Positions 1 through 7,999 of a stretch of 11,512 bases of DNA are shown one piece after another. Under the pieces are notes generated by a model. That model saw nothing but the letters and a program-made list of their open reading frames with translations, was not told the origin of the DNA and searched no databases. Source of the stretch: Bacteroidota bacterium (GTDB taxonomy: Bacteria > Bacteroidota > Bacteroidia > Cytophagales > Cyclobacteriaceae); the NCBI GenBank assembly GCA_024643595.1, contig JAHEMS010000064.1:1-11512 (forward strand), in the 5' to 3' direction. Made by a program: the position numbers and the translations under genes. The first letter of the stretch is position 1. Each line of letters opens with the position of its first letter.

Positions 1-2535
1 ATTGATGAGTGTAGCGTATTTTTTGAAAACAGCATAATCATTACTCTTGGTGGCGAGTTGCAGTAAATGAATGGTTTGCGGATTGAATAAATGCGCTTCG
101 CCACGTTGCTTCCATTGATAAACACCCCCTACCGCCAGGCGCGGGACCCAGTTGGAAGTTTCAGGAAAGGCAAATTTGTGTTTTGCCAAAGTCTCATGAG
201 CAATATCATCCAGGCTCAATCCCCCAATACGTGATACCGTGCCCGTAAAATACCGATCAATTACTGCTTGCTGAATTCCCAATGCTTCAAAGATCTGCGC
301 ACCATGATACGATTGCAGTGTAGAGATCCCCATCTTACTCATGATTTTCAGCAACTCTCCGGCAACCGCTTTCTTGTAATTCGCGATAGCTTTTTCTTCC
401 GTAAGATCTTCACTCAACAAGTTGCGTTTCTTCAAATCATGTATTGTTTGATACACGAGGTAGGGATTAACGCCCGACGCGCCGTATCCTATCAGCGTAG
501 CATAGTGATGTGTTTCCCACACATTTCCGGCTTCCACCAGCAAACCCACTTTCCCACGAAGTCCTTTTCGAATTAAATCATGATGAACAGCCGACACTGC
601 CAATAAAGACGGAATTTGTGCATGACCACTGTCAAAACTTCTGTCTGAAAGAATGATTATGGTAAACCCATCTTCGATGGCATCGGTTACATATTGGCAA
701 ACACGATCCAATCCTTTTTCCAATGATCCGGGCTGACCATCCGCTTTAAAATATGTATAGACTGTCTTGGTCTGTAAATGACGGTGATCGATATACCGGA
801 TTTTTTCTAACTCATTATTAGAAAGTACCGGTGTAGGTAACTCCAGCGTAATACAATGTTCGGGTGATTCCTCCAGCAAATTCAATGAGCCACCTACATG
901 CGAAGAAAGCGACATTACCAGTCTTTCCCTGATTGAATCAATTGGTGGGTTTGTAACCTGTGCGAAAAGTTGTTTGAAGTAACTCGATAAGTGCTGCGCT
1001 TCCTGGGATAGCACGGCAAGGGGTGTATCACTTCCCATCGAACCCAAGGCTTCTTTCCCGGTCTCACACATTTGAGTGAGGATTACACGCAAATCTTCAG
1101 ATGTATAACCAAATGAAATTTGTCGCTTTAAAAATGTAGCCGGATCATATTTATGAAAACTTCCGCCAGGCTCGGGTAAATCCTGTAGCCTGACTTTATT
1201 ATCCTTTAACCATTTCCCATATGGCTGGCGGGTGCAGATATCTTTTTTCAATTCATCATCACTGATGATACGGCCCTGTTCAAGGTCTACTACAAACATT
1301 TTTCCTGGCTGCAGGCGACCCTTCTTTACCACTTTACCTGGATCCACATCAAGAACTCCCACTTCTGAAGCCATGATTACCAGATCATCATCAGTTACTA
1401 CAAACCGGGATGGACGAAGACCATTTCTGTCCAATGTAGCGCCAACAATTTTGCCATCAGTGAATGTTATTGACGCTGGACCATCCCAGGGCTCCATGAG
1501 GTTGGCATGATACTCATAGAAATCTCGCTTCTCCAGGCTCATGCTTTCGTTGCCATCCCATGCTTCAGGAATCAGCATCATCATGACGTGCGGAAGAGAA
1601 CGGCCGGCATGTACCAATAACTCAATCGTATTGTCAAGGTTGGACGAATCGGATTGTTTTGGATTACATATCGGAAGAATCATATCCAACTCCTCGCGTG
1701 AAAAGTAAGGGGAAGCAAAAAATGCCTCTTTAGCTTTCAACCAATTAATGTTACCCTGCACCGTATTGATTTCTCCATTGTGCGCGATGTATCGGAATGG
1801 TTGAGACAAACGCCACGAAGGGAAGGTGTTGGTAGAAAAACGAGAGTGAATAACTGCCAATGCAGATACTACATTTTCGTGCTCCAGGTCTGCAAAATAA
1901 GGTCGCAACTGCCCGGAAGTCACCATGCCCTTGTAGGCAATAGTTTTATAGGATAGCGATGAAAAATAAAATTGACTATCCACTCCTTTCACAGACTCCG
2001 TGATGATGTGTGTAGAGTATTTTCTTAAAATGAAAAGCTTTCGTTCAAAATCATCGGGGTTGGTGATTGTATCTGGTCGCTTAATAAATATTTGCTCCAT
2101 CACCGGTTCAGCTTTTAAAGCCGTTTCACCCAAATCAGAATTATTCGTAGGCAATTGGCGAAACCCAAGAAGAGTCATTTTCATTTTCTTGATCATACGA
2201 GTCAAAACCGTACGACATTCTTCACGAACTTTTTTATCTCGCGGGAAAAAAACCAATCCTACTCCATAACTTCCATAAGCCGGTAATTTGAATCCAAGCC
2301 GGCTGCACTCACTGCTGAAAAATTCATGTGGCACCTGAATGAGAATGCCCGCGCCGTCTCCGGTGTTTGGTTCGCAACCACATGCGCCCCTATGTTCCAT
2401 ACGCTCCAACATGGTGAGTGCGTCACTTACAATCTGGTGCGACTTATTCCCCTTTATATTGGCAATGAAACCAACACCACACGAGTCCTTTTCAAATTCA
2501 GGATGATATAATCCTTGTTGTAATGGTTCTTTCAA
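1..2535 (-). CDS. gltB: Glutamate synthase large subunit (GOGAT alpha), N-terminal 845 residues, cut by left window edge
   Basis: Makes glutamate from glutamine and 2-oxoglutarate in the cytoplasm; the large subunit carries the glutaminase and FMN synthase domains and normally pairs with GltD. The minus frame is open from 2535 to base 1. Seen: a class II glutamine amidotransferase domain with nucleophile Cys19 in EKDSCGVGF, HSRFST at about 230-235, HNGEINT at 252-258 and DRNGLRPSRF further on; the central domain with GYTSEDLR and QMCETGKEALGSMGSDTP (about 488-505); and the start of the FMN-binding domain (NDYAVFKKYATLIN at the edge). The family is about 1500 residues, so just over half is here. 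The start is set at TTG 2535: the frame has a stop at 2577-2575, there is no ATG or GTG between, and the start must precede Cys19. That leaves an 18-residue propeptide to be removed before the cysteine becomes the N-terminal nucleophile. Family call very sure; start moderately sure. Confidence 0.96.
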   Translation of the reverse strand, partial: MKEPLQQGLYHPEFEKDSCGVGFIANIKGNKSHQIVSDALTMLERMEHRGACGCEPNTGDGAGILIQVPHEFFSSECSRLGFKLPAYGSYGVGLVFFPRDKKVREECRTVLTRMIKKMKMTLLGFRQLPTNNSDLGETALKAEPVMEQIFIKRPDTITNPDDFERKLFILRKYSTHIITESVKGVDSQFYFSSLSYKTIAYKGMVTSGQLRPYFADLEHENVVSALAVIHSRFSTNTFPSWRLSQPFRYIAHNGEINTVQGNINWLKAKEAFFASPYFSREELDMILPICNPKQSDSSNLDNTIELLVHAGRSLPHVMMMLIPEAWDGNESMSLEKRDFYEYHANLMEPWDGPASITFTDGKIVGATLDRNGLRPSRFVVTDDDLVIMASEVGVLDVDPGKVVKKGRLQPGKMFVVDLEQGRIISDDELKKDICTRQPYGKWLKDNKVRLQDLPEPGGSFHKYDPATFLKRQISFGYTSEDLRVILTQMCETGKEALGSMGSDTPLAVLSQEAQHLSSYFKQLFAQVTNPPIDSIRERLVMSLSSHVGGSLNLLEESPEHCITLELPTPVLSNNELEKIRYIDHRHLQTKTVYTYFKADGQPGSLEKGLDRVCQYVTDAIEDGFTIIILSDRSFDSGHAQIPSLLAVSAVHHDLIRKGLRGKVGLLVEAGNVWETHHYATLIGYGASGVNPYLVYQTIHDLKKRNLLSEDLTEEKAIANYKKAVAGELLKIMSKMGISTLQSYHGAQIFEALGIQQAVIDRYFTGTVSRIGGLSLDDIAHETLAKHKFAFPETSNWVPRLAVGGVYQWKQRGEAHLFNPQTIHLLQLATKSNDYAVFKKYATLIN

Positions 2536-2617
2536 TTCGATTTTCTTTTTAGGTAGATGTAAGAACCTTACAAGTTAGTGTGATTGTCAATCAATTAAGT
2601 AATCTGCCAGTTAGAAT

Positions 2618-2640
2618 ATTTTAAAATTGTTTTAAAACAA
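2618..2640. promoter_or_regulatory. Two abutting AT-rich palindromes in the gltB upstream region
   Basis: ATTTTAAAAT (2618-2627) is a perfect 10-base palindrome, and TTGTTTTAAAACAA (2627-2640) is a perfect 14-base palindrome sharing one base with it. They lie about 85-105 bases upstream of the gltB start. On the minus strand, TTG (2640-2638) followed after 19 bases by TATTCTAA has the spacing of a Bacteroidota -33/-7 promoter, although the -7 box matches TAnnTTTG only in part. Read as a possible gltB promoter or operator; no regulator can be named from sequence. Confidence 0.35.
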
Positions 2641-2664
2641 ACTAACATTTATTAGCGAAAACGG

Positions 2665-2698
2665 TTGATTCTGATCGATTACCGCAGAATCGATTTTT
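2665..2698 (+). promoter_or_regulatory. Inverted repeat followed by a T run between gltB and the TPM gene
   Basis: GATTCTG (2667-2673) and CAGAATC (2685-2691) are perfect inverted copies with an 11-base loop. The stem extends by a U-G and a T-A pair (2665-2693), and five T follow at 2694-2698. The shape is that of a weak intrinsic terminator reading plus-ward, but it sits between two divergent starts with no plus-strand gene ending there. It could insulate the TPM promoter at 2738 or be a protein-binding site. The stem is short and AT-rich, so the role is uncertain. Confidence 0.3.
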
Positions 2699-2737
2699 CA
2701 GAAAACCATTGCGTGGAAACAGGATTTTGAGAGACCA

Positions 2738-2745
2738 TATCTTTG
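2738..2745 (+). promoter_or_regulatory. Candidate Bacteroidota -7 promoter box for the TPM gene
   Basis: TATCTTTG matches the phylum's primary-sigma -7 consensus TAnnTTTG exactly and lies 49 bases upstream of the GTG start at 2795. The -33 element is not convincing: the nearest clear TTG (2709-2711) is 26 bases away, more than the usual 19-21. If used, the leader would be about 40 bases. Confidence 0.45.
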
Positions 2746-2794
2746 AATCTCAAAAAGGCATTCTGTACCTTGAATAGCGGTTAATCCCCTTGCT

Positions 2795-4216
2795 GTGAAA
2801 TCATTGACTTTATTGCTGTCTTTTTCAATCTTAATCCGGCTTGTCAGCGCGCAATCATTCACAATAGAAACTGTTCCCAATACCAAACTTGTCAACAATA
2901 GTTATGTAAGCAATCCTAACCACCTGCTGAATGAAGCTGCTGTGTCGCAAATTAATGTTTTACTTGATTCACTCGAAAGGAAAACCACTGTACAAGTCGC
3001 GGTCGTGATGTTAGGTTCTATAGGCGATGCAGACGTGTTTGAATTTGCACAATCGCTCTTTAAGCGCTGGGGAATCGGTCAGGCAAAAAGTGATAATGGC
3101 CTCCTCATTTTGTATGTTCAAGATCAACGCACGGTACGCTTTCATACTGGATTTGGGTTAGAGGGCGTTTTACCTGATGCAATCTGTAAGCGCATTCAAA
3201 TTCAGAAGATGGTGCCCCGGTTTAAAGAGGGAGATATAAATGCGGGTATGATTGCTGGTGTAGAAGAAGTGGTAAGCATCATCAACGATCCAGATGCCGG
3301 GGAAGTCATTGATGCAGCGGAGGAAACGATTATGGACAATGAGGGTGGACTAAGTATTTTTGCCGCCCTCCTGTGGTTTATTATTGGACCTTTTTATTTC
3401 TTCTCGCAAAGAAAATCAGGTTTTGCCAATTCAAAAACCTTTTACCATAACGGTCCGCACACTACGATTAAGAAAGGGAACTGGTGGCTTTGGTATTTTC
3501 TGCTTCCTATATTACTTCTTATCACCATTCCCTTCCTTAGTAGCCGGTTGATTTTTTATGGAAGTATCTATGTTTTTCTAATGCTGCTCGCTATTGGAAA
3601 ATACAATAGAATGATCGCCAGTGCCAATGATTGGTTGAGCAAAGGGGAATATCGCACCGTTTATGAATTCTATCAAAAGTATAAAGGAGTCATTGGCCTT
3701 GCGATATTATTTCCGATACCTTTTGCCTTTCTGATCAGTAACTTCAAAAAGCGCAAGTTGGCCGCACGACAGCATCCGAGGCCGTGTCTAAAATGTAACC
3801 AACTCATCGTGGCGCCAATGACGGAAGCGACAGAAGACGAATTTCTTAACGCCGAAACTATCTTTGAAGAAAATCTGAAGTCAGTGGATTATGATGTGTG
3901 GAAATGTCCTAATTGTGGCGATTTCCACTATGAAATGTACATCAATCCGAAAACAAAATATTCGGTTTGTCCCCAGTGCAATACGCATGCGCTTTATACG
4001 GTAAACTCATCCACTAAAGTAAGTGCAACTACCTCTTCCACCGGAATTCTTGAAGTGGTCAAGCAATGTAAATTCTGCCATAAGAAAACCATCATTGAAG
4101 AAACTATACCAGAAATCTCAACCTCCTCAGATTCCTCTTCCTCTTCTTCCAGTGATTCCGGCGGGAGCTGGGGTGGTGGCGATTCCGGTGGTGGTGGTGC
4201 GAGCAGCAGCTGGTGA
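2795..4216 (+). CDS. Exported TPM-domain (YgcG/Psb32-like) membrane protein with four CxxC pairs and Gly/Ser tail
   Basis: 473 residues. A signal peptide (about 1-19, ending LVSA before Gln20) leads into a TPM domain at about 27-165, recognised by VPN...YVSNPNHLL near its start, VQVAVVML, WGIGQ, DNGLLILY (100-107), FGLEG and GMIAGVEEVV. TPM domains (YgcG, plant Psb32/TLP18.3) are linked to photosystem II or membrane-protein maintenance, and some have acid phosphatase activity; the role here is unknown. Hydrophobic segments follow at about 186-204, 229-249, 252-268 and 298-316. Next come four CxxC pairs (C331/C334, C371/C374, C392/C395, C425/C428), likely two zinc ribbons, and a Ser run with a GGSWGGGDSGGGG-type tail ending SSSW, typical of this family. 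The GTG start is the first start codon after an in-frame stop and places the signal peptide correctly. The CHAT gene follows after 75 bases on the same strand, so co-transcription is possible. Confidence 0.88.
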   Translation: MKSLTLLLSFSILIRLVSAQSFTIETVPNTKLVNNSYVSNPNHLLNEAAVSQINVLLDSLERKTTVQVAVVMLGSIGDADVFEFAQSLFKRWGIGQAKSDNGLLILYVQDQRTVRFHTGFGLEGVLPDAICKRIQIQKMVPRFKEGDINAGMIAGVEEVVSIINDPDAGEVIDAAEETIMDNEGGLSIFAALLWFIIGPFYFFSQRKSGFANSKTFYHNGPHTTIKKGNWWLWYFLLPILLLITIPFLSSRLIFYGSIYVFLMLLAIGKYNRMIASANDWLSKGEYRTVYEFYQKYKGVIGLAILFPIPFAFLISNFKKRKLAARQHPRPCLKCNQLIVAPMTEATEDEFLNAETIFEENLKSVDYDVWKCPNCGDFHYEMYINPKTKYSVCPQCNTHALYTVNSSTKVSATTSSTGILEVVKQCKFCHKKTIIEETIPEISTSSDSSSSSSSDSGGSWGGGDSGGGGASSSW

Positions 4217-4291
4217 TTGAGTATTGCTTATCGATGATGCCTCTATTGGAATTATTTCTTCTGGAACAGTCATTAATTTATATTTTTAAGC

Positions 4292-7200
4292 GTGGGTTAC
4301 TTTCATCGCTTTGTCATTCTGATTTTTTTGGTCTGTAGTTATGCTCATTCTTCTGCTCAGGAAAAAATAGCTTATCAACTTAATGTTTCGTGTCAAAATG
4401 CGACTAACCATTTTGACTTTTTTGGCATTGTTTCGCAACCCCTGCGCTTCAACTGGACGATCGAACAACAACCTTTTTCATTGGAGAACACGATTCCTGG
4501 TAGGCTGGTCATCAAAGCATCAAAAGATTCTATTCAAAGCGCTGATGACTTGATCGTGCTTGATTCAATGTGTGCGTTACCGCAATTTTCCTATAACGAA
4601 AAGCCCGTGAGGCATTCGCTTTCTCAAGGTGAGTATTACCTGTTTTCGACTTACTACGCCAGCAATCTGAACATGTATGAAAAGGAAAGTAAGACCGTAA
4701 GGCAACGAATTCAACTATTTGAAATAAGTCATGCTAATCCAGCGTCATGGCTGTCTCACATTAAATATTCGGAATATAATGAAGACATATCGCTACATCT
4801 GGAGATGGACGTAACCCTCAGTTGCTGCGCAAATTTATTAGGGGTGCTTAACAGCGAATGGGAAGTTGGGCTTGGGAAAAAGGCAGGTGTTGTTTCCGCA
4901 TCATTAGCTACATTTTATAGAATTGATTCTTTAAGGGCCGGGCCAAACCGGCTGATCATGGAACAATCGCTGTTCGAAAAACCGAACTTCGAAAAATATA
5001 ATTTCCTGATCATTACGCGATCTTCGTCTTACTTTTCAGAAGGCTACCGTACCATCCCTGATTTTACCATATCCCTTCCACTTAAAGTAATCACCGATGT
5101 AGAAGAATTGGGGAGTCAGAAAAGAAAACAATACCCATATCTTACTTACGGGAAGTTTGTTGTTTCGGAAAAAGAACTTTCAACGGCACGATTCGATTCC
5201 TTGTATAAAGAAGCTCAGGCATTCTACCGATTTACAGAAAATGCTATCGAATCAGCCCGACTGAGAAAAACAAATGAAGCGTTGCAGTGGGCAGATTCTG
5301 CTTTTTCCTATGCTGGGGATCATCGTCTAAGTTCCATGATTTATGTCCCCGCCAGCTGCGTGTCAGATTTATATGCAGGTCTGTACAAGTTCATGGAGGC
5401 CAACCAATTATTTACTAACATCAAGGAAAAGGAGAAGTTGAGCTTCAGATTGGGTGAAGCAATGAACATGGCCGATCTGATGGAAGAAGGTTATGCTCAC
5501 CTGATTCGAATGATATTGCCAGATACTCTCTCCATCCTTAATGAAATAGAAAAAAGTGGATTTTATGACGAGAAAGATAAATTTCGTCAATCCAATATTA
5601 CTGAACTTCCAGTTCTTTGGCGTGAGCGAACATTACCGGCATTCGAACATTTCCTGCGAATCCGTGATCTTGAAACAGCTGATATCATCGCGACTCAAGC
5701 CGGTGAACACATCCAATTAGTTTCTCCCTTATGGAGGAAAATTTCATCCGATACTTCGCTGGCTAAACATTATTCCTCGCTGGCTAATTCGCTGACCGAA
5801 TCAACCGAGATGCTCGATTTTGAATTAGCGCGTCTTAATTATTTTTCAGAATTAGGTTTATACGAAGATGCAGAGGCTACTATAAAAGAAACTTCCGATG
5901 CGTACGCGTGCAGTTATCGATTTCAGCCCGATAAATTCTGGTTAACGGCCGGACGTTTTTATGAGGATGCTGGAAACTTTGCCAAAGCTGATTCCCTGTA
6001 TGCGCTTAGTGATAACTATATCCATTCGGAAATTGATAAGGAGAAAGACAATGTGCTGAAAGCTAAACTGCGACTCAAAAGTGGCAATACTGAATTGTTA
6101 AAGGCAAAGATGAACGCTACGGGTAACGTTATCAATGGCAAACAAATTACCGTTGATTTTGAAACGATGCGCATCAAAGCTTCCATTTTTATGCAAATGG
6201 ATTTACTGGCTGATCATGATCTCGCCCAAAAGTTAGGATTCTTCAATAGTCCGGCCTATCCAAATTATTACTTAAATCAAATCAAGAACATGGAAATGCA
6301 GGGAGAACACTTTCTTGCCAATGAGTGGATGAAAGAACTTGCCTTTTTTCTTGGTCGGGATAATAAAAATAAAGAAGCCTTACTGGTCTATAAAAATCTT
6401 TTCCTGATTAATAATCTTCAATCCATCGCGTTCCGTTTGGGATTTTCAGAAGAGTCACAGATTTTCTACTCCCAAAAACAACTGGAAATATTAAGTCGAT
6501 ATATAAATGTTCTGGTGAAGCACAAGGGTAATGCTTCCGCTGAAGAATACGACAGCCTTCTGAATATCTGCCTTGATCAGGTATTGTTTCAGCATTCCTT
6601 CATCCTCCGTGGTAATTATCAATTGCTTTACGATGTGAGTCACTCCAAGGATGAAGCCGTGCAAAGGCAATTTGTAATCTGGCAAACCTTACGCGAATAC
6701 CTGAACGAATTATATGTAAAAGAAGAGCCTGATAAACATGGTTTGAAGCTTATGAAGACTGAAATCCTTCGAGCCGAAAGCAAACTCACACGTTTGGCGC
6801 GGGATACTTCCAGCATGAGGTATGATTATATTCCTCCACTCGATTCCATTCGCAAACATCTGAAGGAAAATGAAGCAGCCATCGAATTAATTCGCTATGA
6901 GCTTAATCACGAAGTGTATTACAATAAATCATCAAAATACGCTGCCCTTATCGTAAAGAAAACGGGGCCAATTGAGTTGATTTTATTTCCAACGGAGGGG
7001 GCGCTAATGGAGGGTCGTAATTATAACCTTTATAGAAACTCTATTCAACAAAAATTGATGGATGAAATTTCTTATCGCGTTTATTGGGAACCTTTGCAAG
7101 CTTCTCTCAAAGAAGTAAAAAAAGTTTACTGGGCTCCTGATGGGGTATTTCATCTCATCAATCCAAACACGTTGTTCAATATCTCCACCCAAAAATATTT

Positions 7201-7993
7201 GTTGGATGAAATTCAGGTGCAGGTAGTGCCTACGATTGCAAACCTCAGTGATGAAAAATCTCTTAAAATTTCATCCGCCACCATTTTGGGAAATCCGGTT
7301 TATAACGAATCAGACTCACCTCAAAAATCTGATACCTTGCACACTTCACGCAGCCTGCTCAGTCGGCAGGCCATTGCCCCGTTGCCAGGAACCAAAGCAG
7401 AAGTGGAGACCATTGCTACCCTGTTGCGCCAGGCAAAAAGTGATGTTATCCTTTTGACAGAAAAGAAAGCCAGCAAGCAGGAATTGTTTAAAATCAAAAA
7501 CGCCGATGTCCTTCACCTGGCAACTCATGGCTTTTGGATTGATAATCCACAACGTCATGCTGATGTCAGAAATGTATTTGAAACGCTTTCAGGCTCAGGG
7601 TTGATTCTTTCAGGAGCGCAAAAAAATGATGGAGCCGGGGGATTCCAGATAGTGCCACAGGGAATTGTCACATCGGCTGAAATTCAGGACTTGAATTTAT
7701 TCAACACACAACTTGTCGTACTCTCAGCCTGTGAAACTGGATTAGGGGAAGTTATTCCTGGTGAAGGTCTTTATGGACTAAAACGCGCCCTTCACAAAGC
7801 CGGCGCGAGAAATATCATTACCTCTTTGTGGAAAGTAGATGATGAAGCAACCAAAGAATTCATGTCCGGGTTTTATAAGAGCCTGAGCGAAACCAAAAAT
7901 CTGAACGAATCATTCAAAAACGCCATGAGCAGCTTACAGAAAAAATTCCCTGACCCTTACTATTGGGGCGCATTTGTTCTTACCCGAAATTAA
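4292..7993 (+). CDS. Exported TPR-CHAT caspase-like peptidase
   Basis: 1233 residues. Residues 1-23 look like a signal peptide (hydrophobic FVILIFLVCSYA, then SSA-Q), implying export across the inner membrane. Residues about 24-290 are beta-rich and not recognised. About 290-830 is helical with degenerate TPR-like repeats (e.g. YEDAGNFAKADSLYALSD), ending in the conserved helical block that precedes CHAT in many TPR-CHAT proteins. The CHAT domain spans about 883-1230: APDGVFHLINPNTL from residue 948, HLATHG (1075-1080, catalytic His probably H1079), VLSACETGLG (catalytic C1147), then GEGLYGLKRALHKAGARNII and SLWKVDD. Both dyad residues are present, so a cysteine peptidase of the caspase/separase clan is expected to be active; its substrate is unknown. 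GTG 4292 is the first start after an in-frame stop and leads directly into the signal peptide. No Shine-Dalgarno sequence or clear own promoter is visible. The 3' end converges on the lipoprotein gene, 6 bases away. Confidence 0.9.
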   Translation: MGYFHRFVILIFLVCSYAHSSAQEKIAYQLNVSCQNATNHFDFFGIVSQPLRFNWTIEQQPFSLENTIPGRLVIKASKDSIQSADDLIVLDSMCALPQFSYNEKPVRHSLSQGEYYLFSTYYASNLNMYEKESKTVRQRIQLFEISHANPASWLSHIKYSEYNEDISLHLEMDVTLSCCANLLGVLNSEWEVGLGKKAGVVSASLATFYRIDSLRAGPNRLIMEQSLFEKPNFEKYNFLIITRSSSYFSEGYRTIPDFTISLPLKVITDVEELGSQKRKQYPYLTYGKFVVSEKELSTARFDSLYKEAQAFYRFTENAIESARLRKTNEALQWADSAFSYAGDHRLSSMIYVPASCVSDLYAGLYKFMEANQLFTNIKEKEKLSFRLGEAMNMADLMEEGYAHLIRMILPDTLSILNEIEKSGFYDEKDKFRQSNITELPVLWRERTLPAFEHFLRIRDLETADIIATQAGEHIQLVSPLWRKISSDTSLAKHYSSLANSLTESTEMLDFELARLNYFSELGLYEDAEATIKETSDAYACSYRFQPDKFWLTAGRFYEDAGNFAKADSLYALSDNYIHSEIDKEKDNVLKAKLRLKSGNTELLKAKMNATGNVINGKQITVDFETMRIKASIFMQMDLLADHDLAQKLGFFNSPAYPNYYLNQIKNMEMQGEHFLANEWMKELAFFLGRDNKNKEALLVYKNLFLINNLQSIAFRLGFSEESQIFYSQKQLEILSRYINVLVKHKGNASAEEYDSLLNICLDQVLFQHSFILRGNYQLLYDVSHSKDEAVQRQFVIWQTLREYLNELYVKEEPDKHGLKLMKTEILRAESKLTRLARDTSSMRYDYIPPLDSIRKHLKENEAAIELIRYELNHEVYYNKSSKYAALIVKKTGPIELILFPTEGALMEGRNYNLYRNSIQQKLMDEISYRVYWEPLQASLKEVKKVYWAPDGVFHLINPNTLFNISTQKYLLDEIQVQVVPTIANLSDEKSLKISSATILGNPVYNESDSPQKSDTLHTSRSLLSRQAIAPLPGTKAEVETIATLLRQAKSDVILLTEKKASKQELFKIKNADVLHLATHGFWIDNPQRHADVRNVFETLSGSGLILSGAQKNDGAGGFQIVPQGIVTSAEIQDLNLFNTQLVVLSACETGLGEVIPGEGLYGLKRALHKAGARNIITSLWKVDDEATKEFMSGFYKSLSETKNLNESFKNAMSSLQKKFPDPYYWGAFVLTRN

Positions 7994-7999
7994 CCTTGG

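Noticed and set aside
268..576. Open plus-strand frame of 102 codons opposite gltB, and similar ones at 1232-1510 and 2000-2269
   Set aside because: They lie antisense within the strongly conserved gltB frame, and their translations show no domain or signal; they are shadow frames.
4107..4213. Low-complexity stretch of Ser and Gly codons, considered as a tandem DNA repeat
   Set aside because: It encodes the Ser-run and Gly-rich tail usual in TPM/YgcG-type proteins; the codons vary, so it is not a nucleotide-level repeat.
4217..4291. 75-base gap between the TPM and CHAT genes, searched for a terminator or promoter
   Set aside because: No stable hairpin was seen. The TATATTTT near 4279 resembles a -7 box, but its nearest TTG is about 30 bases upstream and it abuts the start codon, so it was not called.
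4292..7993. Possibility that the TPR-CHAT gene is part of a CRISPR-Cas (Craspase) or gasdermin defence system
   Set aside because: No repeat array, gRAMP-like gene or gasdermin-like small gene is present in the window, and the protein has a signal peptide, which does not fit a cytoplasmic defence role.
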